A model generated the notes under the pieces. The model saw nothing but the letters and a program-made list of their open reading frames with translations. It was not told where the DNA came from and did not search any database. A DNA stretch of 14,986 nt from Massilia sp. UBA2604 (GTDB lineage Bacteria; Pseudomonadota; Gammaproteobacteria; Burkholderiales; Burkholderiaceae_D): assembly GCA_002339265.1 (NCBI GenBank), contig DDKG01000104.1:1-14986 (forward strand). The letters run 5' to 3'. The position numbers were made by a program, and so were the translations under genes. Position 1 is the first letter of the stretch; each line of letters starts with the position of its first letter. Positions 1 through 8,681 of the stretch are shown piece by piece.

Positions 1-1136
1 GCGAATTCGGCCTCTTGCAGCTCGACGAAGGCCGACATGCCGCTGCGGGCATAGCCGTGGGCCAGATTGAACATGCCGTAGTTGAGCGCATGGAAGCCGG
101 CCAGGGTGATGAACTGGAATTTATAGCCCATGGCGCCCAGCTCGCGCTGGAATTTGGCGATGGTGGCGTCGTCCAGGTTCTTTTTCCAGTTGAACGAAGG
201 CGAGCAGTTATAGGCCAGCATCTTGCCCGGGAATTTGGCGTGGATCGCCTCGGCGAAACGGCGCGCGAACTCGAGGTCGGGCTTGCCCGTCTCGCACCAC
301 ACCAGGTCGGCATACGGCGAATAGGCCAGGCCGCGCGAGATCGCCTGCTCGATGCCCGGCTTGACGCGGAAGAAGCCTTCCACCGTGCGCTCGCCGGTGC
401 AGAATTCCTTGTCGTTGGCGTCGACGTCCGAAGTGAGCAGGTCGGCCGCCTCGGCGTCGGTGCGGGCGATGACCAGGGTCGACGTGCCCATCACGTCGGC
501 CGCCAGGCGCGCGGCGTTGAGTTTTTCGACCGCCTCGCGGGTGGGCACCAGCACCTTGCCGCCCATATGACCGCACTTCTTGACCGAGGCCAGCTGGTCT
601 TCGAAGTGGACGCCGGCGGCGCCCGCCTCGATCATCGACTTCATCAGCTCGTAGGCATTGAGCACGCCGCCGAAACCGGCTTCGGCATCGGCCACGATCG
701 GCGCGAAGTAATCGATGTCGTCCTTGCCCTCGGACCACTGGATCTGGTCGGCGCGCTGGAAGGTATTGTTGATGCGGCGCACGACCAGCGGCACCGAGTT
801 GGCCGGGTACAGCGACTGGTCGGGATACATCTCGCCGGCCGCGTTGGCGTCGCCCGCCACCTGCCAGCCCGACAGGTAGATCGCCTTCAGGCCGGCCTTC
901 ACCTGCTGCATGGCCTGGTTGCCGGTCAGGGCGCCGAGGGCGTTGACGTAGGGCTCGTCGTGCACCAGCTTCCACAGCTTGTCGGCGCCGCGCTTGGCCA
1001 GGGTGTGCTCGATCGGCAGCGAACCGCGCAGCCGCACGACGTCGGCGGCGGTGTAGTTGCGGACCACGCCTTTCCAGCGCGGGTTGCTGTCCCATTCCTG
1101 CTGCAGTTCGGCGATTTGCTGTTCACGGCTAGTCAT
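1..1136 (-). CDS. aceA: Isocitrate lyase, C-terminus cut by window edge
   Basis: Isocitrate lyase splits isocitrate into glyoxylate and succinate, the first step of the cytoplasmic glyoxylate shunt used for growth on acetate and fatty acids. The visible 378 residues begin [15 protein letters not shown] and contain the family's catalytic KKCGH motif at residues 186-190 (the active-site cysteine is C189), preceded by [16 protein letters not shown]-like and [12 protein letters not shown] segments typical of the family are also present. Bacterial AceA is usually about 430 residues, so roughly the last 50 are beyond position 1. The start is chosen because AGGAG lies 6 bases before the ATG and the N-terminus matches the family. 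It is transcribed alone from the control region at 1137-1436; what follows it is not visible. Identification is by family motifs, and I am very confident. Confidence 0.97.
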   Translation of the reverse strand, partial: MTSREQQIAELQQEWDSNPRWKGVVRNYTAADVVRLRGSLPIEHTLAKRGADKLWKLVHDEPYVNALGALTGNQAMQQVKAGLKAIYLSGWQVAGDANAAGEMYPDQSLYPANSVPLVVRRINNTFQRADQIQWSEGKDDIDYFAPIVADAEAGFGGVLNAYELMKSMIEAGAAGVHFEDQLASVKKCGHMGGKVLVPTREAVEKLNAARLAADVMGTSTLVIARTDAEAADLLTSDVDANDKEFCTGERTVEGFFRVKPGIEQAISRGLAYSPYADLVWCETGKPDLEFARRFAEAIHAKFPGKMLAYNCSPSFNWKKNLDDATIAKFQRELGAMGYKFQFITLAGFHALNYGMFNLAHGYARSGMSAFVELQEAEF

Positions 1137-1192
1137 GATGCTCTCCTGAAGGTGATTGACACGATTGGTTGGCTTGCGAATCCGTTGAAACC

Positions 1193-1220
1193 ATCATAGC
1201 CCGCTTTGTGCGCAGCACAA
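1193..1220 (-). promoter_or_regulatory. Probable aceA promoter (-35 TTGTGC, -10 TATGAT)
   Basis: Read on the minus strand, TTGTGC (1215-1220) is followed after 16 bases by TATGAT (1193-1198), a near-consensus sigma-70 -10 box. This would start transcription near 1186 and give a leader of about 50 bases. The -35 hexamer is one arm of an inverted repeat, TTGTGC-3 bases-GCACAA (1206-1220), so a regulator binding there would block or assist polymerase. Promoter placement is inferred from sequence only. Confidence 0.55.
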
Positions 1221-1223
1221 TCA

Positions 1224-1237
1224 GTCTTATATAAGAC
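1224..1237. promoter_or_regulatory. 14-base perfect palindrome, probable operator upstream of aceA
   Basis: GTCTTATATAAGAC is a perfect palindrome lying directly upstream of the proposed -35 box, centred near -45 relative to the inferred aceA start point. That is a typical place for an activator or a dimeric repressor. Its AT-rich core stands out from the GC-rich surroundings. I recall similar TCTTATATAAGA-type sites in front of central-carbon genes in Betaproteobacteria, but I cannot name the regulator with certainty. Confidence 0.6.
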
Positions 1238-1282
1238 ATAGAACTGAAATTTTTCCGATTAATTTCAATGACTTACAGGCAC

Positions 1283-1294
1283 CATTCCGGAATG
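1283..1294. promoter_or_regulatory. 12-base perfect palindrome in the aceA control region
   Basis: CATTCCGGAATG is perfectly self-complementary and sits about 100 bases upstream of the inferred aceA start point, in a gene-free and unusually AT-rich stretch. It could be a second regulator site. No regulator family is recognised from it, and a 12-base palindrome can occur by chance. Confidence 0.3.
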
Positions 1295-1436
1295 CGAAAC
1301 CAAATTTCTTACGATGGGAACAAGTTCATGCCGTGCTTTGCTGCACATCCCATATGGCAGGACGATGATTTCGCATCCTGAAAAATCGCGCATTAATTAC
1401 CATCAAGAAAGGCTGCTAGAACGGCCGTAAACGCAC

Positions 1437-1464
1437 AAAGGGCGCGGCAGATGCCGCGCCCTTT
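1437..1464 (-). terminator. Terminator hairpin after clpB
   Basis: A perfect 12-base stem (AAAGGGCGCGGC, 1437-1448, paired with 1453-1464) with a 4-base loop lies 21 bases beyond the clpB stop. The flanking A and T bases give a short T stretch on the minus strand (CCCTTTGTGCGTTTA), so the U tract is weak, but the stem is very stable. It would separate clpB transcription from aceA. Confidence 0.75.
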
Positions 1465-1485
1465 CATGGCCTCGTAGCGACAGGC

Positions 1486-4095
<2,610 letters not shown>

Positions 4096-4133
4096 GGTCT
4101 TGCTCCCTAGAGGTTGTTCTTAGCTTGAGAGCA

Positions 4134-4162
4134 AGATAGGGATGAGCGCGTGGCTTTTCAAG
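4134..4162 (-). promoter_or_regulatory. Sigma-32 heat-shock promoter of clpB
   Basis: On the minus strand CTTGAAA (4156-4162) and CCCTATCT (4134-4141) are separated by 14 bases. The known sigma-32 pattern is CTTGAAA, 13-15 bases, CCCCATNT, so the -35 box is perfect and the -10 box differs at one position. Transcription would begin near 4127, giving a leader of about 30 bases before the clpB ATG at 4095. This lets heat shock raise clpB independently of the upstream genes. Confidence 0.85.
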
Positions 4163-4164
4163 AT

Positions 4165-4178
4165 GGCCGGCGCCGGCC
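4165..4178. repeat. 14-base GC-only palindrome between crcB and clpB
   Basis: GGCCGGCGCCGGCC is a perfect palindrome located 8 bases beyond the crcB stop and 2 bases upstream of the clpB sigma-32 -35 box. It has no loop and no T tract, so it is a poor intrinsic terminator. It might slow polymerase coming from crcB or bind a protein. Chance is a real alternative in DNA this rich in G and C. Confidence 0.35.
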
Positions 4179-4186
4179 AGGAACAG

Positions 4187-4573
4187 CTAGCCCCGCAGGG
4201 CGCGCCAGGTCGCGAACCCGGCCGCGCACAGCAGCAGCGAACCGAGCAGGTGCAAGGCCGTATGCGCCAGCGCCCAGCCGACCTCCCCGCGCTGCAGCAG
4301 CGTCACCGACTCGCCCGAGAAACTGGAAAACGTAGTCAGGCCGCCGAGGAAGCCGGTGACGACGAACAGGCGCCACTGCGGCGCCAGGTCCGGCTGGGCG
4401 GTGAAGAAAGCGAGCGCCAGGCCGACCAGGTAGCCCCCCAGCAGGTTGGCCGCCAAGGTCCCGATCTGCACGAAACCATGCAGGCTGGCCAGCCACAGGC
4501 CCAGACCCCAGCGCAGCCAGGCGCCGAGCGCGGCGCCCAGGCCGACCGCGGCGAAGCTCAGCGAGCTTCCCAT
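4187..4573 (-). CDS. crcB: Fluoride channel CrcB/Fluc
   Basis: CrcB (Fluc) proteins are small inner-membrane fluoride channels that work as antiparallel dimers and let toxic fluoride leave the cytoplasm. This one has 128 residues, the usual size, with four hydrophobic helices. Hallmarks present are GAALGAWLRW (13-22), GTLAANLLGG (38-47) with the pore asparagine N43, and GFLGGLTTFSSF (74-85) with the phenylalanines F82 and F85 that line the fluoride path in the Bordetella protein. The ATG lies inside the end of moaE (16-base overlap) with AAGG a few bases upstream, so translation is likely coupled to moaE. No fluoride riboswitch is seen ahead of it, which fits its internal position in the operon. 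Confidence 0.96.
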   Translation of the reverse strand: MGSSLSFAAVGLGAALGAWLRWGLGLWLASLHGFVQIGTLAANLLGGYLVGLALAFFTAQPDLAPQWRLFVVTGFLGGLTTFSSFSGESVTLLQRGEVGWALAHTALHLLGSLLLCAAGFATWRALRG

Positions 4574-5016
4574 CTCGCCTTCGCGCTGTCATCGGTGACG
4601 CGGGCGTCGACCCAGCGCGCGCCATCCGGCGTCTGCTCTTTCTTCCAGAACGGGGCCTCGGTCTTGAGGTAGTCCATGATGAACTCGCAGGCCGCGAAGG
4701 CGTCGCCGCGATGGGCGGCGCTGCAGGCCACCAGCACGATCTGGTCCAGCGGGGCCAGCGGGCCGACGCGGTGGATGACCAGGGTGCCGTACAGCGGCCA
4801 GCGTTCGCAGGCGCGCTCCGCGATCGCTTCCAGCGATTTCTCGGTCATGCCCGGATAGTGTTCCAGCTCCATCTCGGAGACCTTCGCGCCGTCGTTCAGG
4901 TCGCGCACGGTGCCGACAAAACTCACCACCGCGCCGATGCGCGCATCGCCGGCGCGCAGGCGCGCCACTTCCTGGCCGAGGTCGAAATCCCCGGCCTGTA
5001 CTCGTACTTCATTCAT
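4558..5016 (-). CDS. moaE: Molybdopterin synthase catalytic subunit MoaE
   Basis: MoaE is the large subunit of molybdopterin synthase. Together with thiocarboxylated MoaD it puts the two dithiolene sulphurs into precursor Z during molybdenum cofactor synthesis in the cytoplasm. The 152-residue protein has the expected length and motifs: FVGTVRDLN (33-41), LEHYPGM (51-57), IHRVGPL (81-87), AHRGDAFAAC (101-110) and DYLKTEAPFWKKE (115-127). K118 and K125 match the two active-site lysines of the E. coli enzyme (K119, K126). Its ATG overlaps the stop of the upstream DUF349 gene as ATGA, with AAGGA 6 bases before the start, and its end overlaps crcB. The small subunit gene moaD, often adjacent, is not in this window, so MoaD must come from elsewhere. 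Confidence 0.97.
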   Translation of the reverse strand: MNEVRVQAGDFDLGQEVARLRAGDARIGAVVSFVGTVRDLNDGAKVSEMELEHYPGMTEKSLEAIAERACERWPLYGTLVIHRVGPLAPLDQIVLVACSAAHRGDAFAACEFIMDYLKTEAPFWKKEQTPDGARWVDARVTDDSAKARWEAR

Positions 5017-7673
5017 GAATGGTCCTTCGGCTGGCGCAGCAGCAGGTGTTCGATGCGGGTCTCGGTGCGTACGTCGAGCAGCGCCGGAAGCGCCAGCAGC
5101 GCGCGCAGTTCGGCCGCTTGCGCGCCCGGTTTCTGGCCCGATTTCAGGGAGCTTTGCAGCACCTCGACCTGCAGGCGCAGGCGCTCGCGCGCGAATTCGG
5201 GGCCGCTGTCGATGCCGGCCGCGATTTCCAGGCGCAGCAGGTCGTTCAGCAGGCCTGCGCGGTTGGCTTCCATCTGACGCACGTAAGCGGCGCGCTCGCC
5301 CTCGGGCGCTTCCAGGGCCGCCAGGGCGGCGTCGAAGCGCGCCTGCAGGATCGGCTCGTAGCCTCCGTCCAGCGGCAGCAAGGCGTCCCAGCGCCCGCGC
5401 CAGTCCGCAGCCTGGGTATGGGCCTCGGGATTGGCCAGCGCCGTCTCGAGCCCCTGGACCAGGCGCAGCTTGTCGCGCACGGCCCCGGCCAGCGCCGTGT
5501 CCTGCGCGCGCCGGGCGGCGTCGGCATGCTGCTGCACGCGGGCGACAGCGGCGTGATAGCGCTTGTCGATGCGCGCCTCATGGGCGCGCGGCACCGGGCC
5601 GATCGCCTGCCATTCGGCCGCAGCCTCACGCAGCAGCTTGCCGACATTGGCTGGCGTGGCGTCGGGCGCCGCGTTCTCCAGGCGTTCGCACACGGCTTCC
5701 TTGGCCGTCTCGTGGGCGCGGCGCTCGCTGTCGGCCGCGTGCGCCTGCTCCTTGCGCGCCGCGAACAGCGCGTCGCAGGCGCCGCGGAAGCGCTGCCACA
5801 GCGCCTGCTCGGCCTTGCGCTCGAGCGGCAGCGCGCGCGCATGTTCCTGCCAGCGCGCCTGCAGCTCGCGCAGCATGTCCACCGCATGGCGCTCGTGCGG
5901 ATCGAGCTTGCCCACCTCTTCGATCAGCTGCTCGCGCACCGCGATCTCGACCTTGCGCTGGTCTTCGAGGGGACGCTGCAAGGTGGTCAGGGCGTCGGCG
6001 AACAGCGCGTCGAGGCGCTTCTTTTCCTTGCGGTCGACCGCACCCAGGTGGCTCCAGGCGGTGCGCAGGCGCTGCACGGTGCCGGACACGTGCTTCCAGT
6101 CGGCTTCTCCCGATTGCAGGCGCCCGATCTCGGCCTGGGCTTCTTCCACCAGGGCCTGGCCGCGCGCCGCGTTGGCGTGGCGTTCGTCGGCCAGCTGGCG
6201 GAAATGGGCCGCGGCCGGCGCATAGGCGGCGCTGCAGGCGGCGTCGAAGCGCTCCCACAGGCTGCGCGGCGCCGAGCCGGACAGGCTGTCCAGCGCTTTC
6301 CAGCGGTCGCGCATGCTGCCCACCTTCTTGGCCAGCTCGGCCATCGCCAGGCCCTGCGCCGGCAACGACTCGACGGTCTTGATCAGTTCTTCGCGCGAGA
6401 CGTTGCCGCCCCAGCGCGCCCAGTCCGACAGCCGCTTGAGTTCGGCGCGCAGATGGGCCAGGCGGTCGGCCTGCGGCGCGTTCAGGCGCACGCCCTTGTC
6501 CTTGGCTTCCTTCAGCGCCTTGTCGAGCTCGGCGGCAGTGCCGAGCGAGCCCTGCTGCAAGGCGGCTTCGAGCGCATCCATATTGTCGAGGAAGCCCTGG
6601 TCGGCGCCGCGCGGCGCCGGCCTCGCGGCCTGCCGGACACCTTCCGCCGCGGCGGCCGGCGCCGGCCTGGCCTGACGCGCTTCCTGCGGCAGGCTCGCGA
6701 GCAGCGCGTCGAAGCGCGCCTGCACGGCGCCGGCGGCGGCGTTCGACGGCAAGGCGGGCAGGCGCTGCCACTCCCTGCGCAGGGTCTCGTGTTTGAGTTC
6801 GGCCGGGGCCTGGGCCTGCCATGCGGCCAGGGCCGCCTCGCGCGCGGCCAGCGCGGCCTGGTCTTGCTCGATGGTCGCCAGGCCGGCCGTCAGGCGCGCA
6901 TGCTCGGTCGCGAATTCGGCCACCAGGGCGCGCGGCAGCGAGGCGTGGCCGGGGTCGACCAGGGCCGCCTCTTGTTCCTGCTGCAGTTCGGCCAGACGCG
7001 CGGCCAGCGCGGTCGCGTCGAGCCCGCCCGTCTCCAGCGCGCGCAACACGGCCAGGCGGTCGATCATGGCGCGCTGCAGCGCCACCTGCGATTCGAGGCG
7101 GCGGCCGAGTTCGGCGCGCACCGTGTCGAAGTCGGACGCCAGTTCGGGCGCGCGGATGACCGACCATTTGCGATCGAGCTCGGCCACGTGGTTCGGGGTC
7201 AGCAGGGTATCGTTCAGCAGAGACCTGGCCTGGGCCAGCGCTTCTTCGCCGCGGCGCAGCTCGGATTCGTGGTGGCGGATCGCGTCCAGCCTGCCCTGCA
7301 CCAGCTTGGCGACGCGGCGGTCGGTGTTGCGCATGGCCGTGTGCACGCGCTCGAGATGCTCGCGCCCGTGGACCAGTTCGGCCGCGGCGAGGCGCAGTTC
7401 GGAAAATTCTGATTGGAGGATGAAATCGACGGCGGCCGCCTCGTCGGCGCCCAGCGCCTTGAGCCGTTCGGCCTGGCGCGCGCGGGCATCGGCGAGCGCG
7501 GCGCGCGCATCGTGCGCCTCAGGTGCTGGAGCGGCCCCCGCACTGCCCGACTTGCCCCCGCCGGACTTGGCGCCGGCCGCCGCGGACGGCTTCGCCGCGG
7601 CAGGCCTGGCCTCCGGCTTGTCGCCGGACTTGGCCGATTTCGTGCCCTGCCGCTTGAATAGGAATTCGAACAT
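5013..7673 (-). CDS. DUF349 repeat protein of unknown function
   Basis: An 886-residue soluble protein of the DUF349 family. Its function is unknown to me, and members are sometimes loosely labelled chromosome-segregation proteins. It starts MFEFLFKR, as bacterial relatives often do, followed by a low-complexity Ala/Lys/Gly/Ser stretch (about 10-52). The body is mostly charged helices with a repeating module: a tryptophan, a 15-20 residue gap, then a W/L-x-x-F-D-A-like helix. Examples begin at W302, W458, W540, W608, W688 and W762, and a weaker one at W170. A second low-complexity linker rich in Ala, Pro and Arg lies at about 331-358. The C-terminal LRLEIAAGIDS region (814-823) resembles the conserved end of the family. 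There is no Walker A motif, signal peptide or membrane helix. It is joined to moaE by an ATGA overlap. Confidence 0.88.
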   Translation of the reverse strand: MFEFLFKRQGTKSAKSGDKPEARPAAAKPSAAAGAKSGGGKSGSAGAAPAPEAHDARAALADARARQAERLKALGADEAAAVDFILQSEFSELRLAAAELVHGREHLERVHTAMRNTDRRVAKLVQGRLDAIRHHESELRRGEEALAQARSLLNDTLLTPNHVAELDRKWSVIRAPELASDFDTVRAELGRRLESQVALQRAMIDRLAVLRALETGGLDATALAARLAELQQEQEAALVDPGHASLPRALVAEFATEHARLTAGLATIEQDQAALAAREAALAAWQAQAPAELKHETLRREWQRLPALPSNAAAGAVQARFDALLASLPQEARQARPAPAAAAEGVRQAARPAPRGADQGFLDNMDALEAALQQGSLGTAAELDKALKEAKDKGVRLNAPQADRLAHLRAELKRLSDWARWGGNVSREELIKTVESLPAQGLAMAELAKKVGSMRDRWKALDSLSGSAPRSLWERFDAACSAAYAPAAAHFRQLADERHANAARGQALVEEAQAEIGRLQSGEADWKHVSGTVQRLRTAWSHLGAVDRKEKKRLDALFADALTTLQRPLEDQRKVEIAVREQLIEEVGKLDPHERHAVDMLRELQARWQEHARALPLERKAEQALWQRFRGACDALFAARKEQAHAADSERRAHETAKEAVCERLENAAPDATPANVGKLLREAAAEWQAIGPVPRAHEARIDKRYHAAVARVQQHADAARRAQDTALAGAVRDKLRLVQGLETALANPEAHTQAADWRGRWDALLPLDGGYEPILQARFDAALAALEAPEGERAAYVRQMEANRAGLLNDLLRLEIAAGIDSGPEFARERLRLQVEVLQSSLKSGQKPGAQAAELRALLALPALLDVRTETRIEHLLLRQPKDHS

Positions 7674-7699
7674 GATGAAATCGCACTTCCAAAACTCCC

Positions 7700-7708
7700 A
7701 TCATAGCA
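7700..7708 (-). promoter_or_regulatory. Possible extended -10 promoter of the DUF349-moaE-crcB operon
   Basis: In the 79-base gap between the hemerythrin-like gene and the DUF349 gene the minus strand reads TGCTATGAT, an extended -10 element (TGN followed by TATGAT at 7700-7705). No good -35 box is seen 16-18 bases upstream, as is common for extended -10 promoters. Transcription would begin near 7693, about 20 bases before the DUF349 ATG, leaving room for the GGAAG at about 7686-7690 as a distant ribosome site. Confidence 0.4.
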
Positions 7709-7752
7709 AAGAACCTCGGTATCGATCGGCGTGCCAGGCGCGGCCATTCTCC

Positions 7753-8325
7753 TTAGTTTACGAGTGGCAAGGCGCGATTTTGCCTTGAAGAAATCTCAGA
7801 TGGCGGCAGCCCGCGCATCACACCCATGTCGGCGTTGCGGCTTTCGCTCTGGTGGGCGTCGTGCGCCAGCATCTGGTTGGCGATCGCGAACCAGGCCTCG
7901 CCCGGGATCATGGTGCGCGCCAGCGGCAACAGTTCGCGCTCTTCGCGCTCGAGGCGTTCGAGCAGCAGCTCGCAGCAGCGCTCCAGTGCCGCCAGGCAGC
8001 CGGGATCGCCTTCGACGGCGGCGGCCTGCGCCGCCTGGCGCGCTTCGAGCGCCTGCCGGCTCAACCCATCCAGCTCGGCCACCAGGCGGGCGGCATCCTC
8101 GCCGCGGCGGCGCAGCGCCGGCAGCACGAACTTGTCGAGCTTGCGCCAGTGACAGGCCTCGCAGACCTGGCGCAGGGCCTCGCAAGCCTGTTCGTACTGG
8201 CGCATGGCCGGCGGCTCCCCCCACCAGGCGCAAGGTCGCCAGCGCTCGAGCAACGCCTGCACCTCGATCCGCGCGCGTGCCTGCTCGACGGACAAGGCGA
8301 CCAGCGTATAGGTTGATGTCAGCAT
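7753..8325 (-). CDS. Hemerythrin-like helical protein, iron ligands mostly lost
   Basis: A 190-residue soluble, mostly helical protein. I see similarity to the hemerythrin HHE fold in two segments: CHWRKLDKFVLPAL (58-71), like the ligand-bearing H-x-x-x-E-x-x-x-x-P-A-L helix, and LEREERELLPLA (125-136), like the HxxxEExxLFPL helix. The usual histidines are largely replaced (E126/E128 where His is expected), so di-iron binding is doubtful. The C-terminal AWFAIANQMLAHDAHQ motif recalls proteins I associate with Oxalobacteraceae. The start at MLTSTYTLVALS is chosen because GAGAGGAG (8331-8338) sits 5 bases upstream; an in-frame ATG at 8424 adds 33 unlikely residues. It is 79 bases upstream of the DUF349 gene in the same direction. 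Its function is unknown, and the hemerythrin link is inference. Confidence 0.75.
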   Translation of the reverse strand: MLTSTYTLVALSVEQARARIEVQALLERWRPCAWWGEPPAMRQYEQACEALRQVCEACHWRKLDKFVLPALRRRGEDAARLVAELDGLSRQALEARQAAQAAAVEGDPGCLAALERCCELLLERLEREERELLPLARTMIPGEAWFAIANQMLAHDAHQSESRNADMGVMRGLPPSEISSRQNRALPLVN

Positions 8326-8330
8326 TTTGT

Positions 8331-8338
8331 CTCCTCTC
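8331..8338 (-). promoter_or_regulatory. Ribosome binding site deciding the hemerythrin-like start
   Basis: The minus strand reads GAGAGGAG followed by ACAAA and ATG (8323-8325). This near-perfect Shine-Dalgarno sequence favours the shorter 190-residue product over the start at 8424, which has none. Confidence 0.8.
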
Positions 8339-8475
8339 AATTGCTCCTCCGCCGCACGTGGGTAGCCCACGCCTGGGGCGATCGGGGATGCTTTATAGGG
8401 GTTAGCCGACGGTGGGTTTCTCATGTCGCCGGCCGACAGGAACCTCGTAGTGTAGAGAGAAGAAGGTGGGCAGGT

Positions 8476-8504
8476 TTGACATTCCTCAAACCGGATTTCA
8501 CAAT
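8476..8504 (+). promoter_or_regulatory. Sigma-70 promoter upstream of sbcD
   Basis: TTGACA (8476-8481), a perfect -35 box, is followed by 17 bases and CACAAT (8499-8504), a fair -10 box. Transcription would begin near 8511, giving a leader of about 170 bases before the sbcD ATG. A TATAGT at 8616-8621 could be a second, closer start but lacks a -35 box at normal spacing. Confidence 0.5.
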
Positions 8505-8681
8505 GCGAGCGAGGTCAGGCGGGGTGAATTTCCTGCACAAAAGACCCGTTCGACATGCTAGCGCTGCTATGCGCATCACCCTGCCATTGTTCAGCAGGCC
8601 AGCACCCGGCTGCGCTATAGTAAGATGCGCCGGCGCTTTCACGATCCTGCGACCTTCTTCACCCTCACTCGTCAATTCCCC

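Larger units (their letters stand above)
1137..1485. other. Gene-free region between aceA and the end of clpB
   Basis: About 350 bases without a convincing gene. It holds, from left to right, the aceA ribosome site (AGGAG at 1143-1147), the proposed promoter, the two palindromes and, at its right end, the clpB terminator. The middle part (about 1238-1436) is clearly richer in A and T than the flanking genes. I see no tRNA, small RNA or short reading frame with a ribosome site in it. Confidence 0.7.
8326..8681. other. Divergent control region between the hemerythrin-like gene and sbcD
   Basis: About 355 bases without a convincing gene. On the minus side it contains an inverted repeat, CGTGGG-TAG-CCCACG (8357-8371), in what would be the leader of the hemerythrin-like gene, and a possible -10 TATAAA at about 8392-8397 without a good -35. 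On the plus side it contains the TTGACA promoter at 8476-8504 and a second -10-like TATAGT at 8616-8621. The imperfect repeat TGTCG-5 bases-CGACA lies at 8434-8448. No tRNA or clear small RNA is seen. Confidence 0.5.

Noticed and set aside
15..1199. Plus-strand open frame opposite aceA
   Set aside because: The minus strand encodes isocitrate lyase with the KKCGH motif; the plus frame is its shadow.
4096..4186. Possible fluoride riboswitch near crcB
   Set aside because: The gap is downstream of crcB, not upstream; crcB begins inside moaE, leaving no leader for a riboswitch.
5019..7412. Long open frame on the plus strand (797 residues) opposite the DUF349 gene
   Set aside because: The minus-strand frame has family similarity, start context and operon overlaps; the plus frame shows only the composition expected of a shadow.
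8434..8448. Possible LexA box upstream of sbcD (CTGT...ACA-like)
   Set aside because: The spacing between the CTG and CAG halves does not fit the usual CTGT-8 bases-ACAG pattern, and the core is GC-rich where LexA sites are AT-rich.
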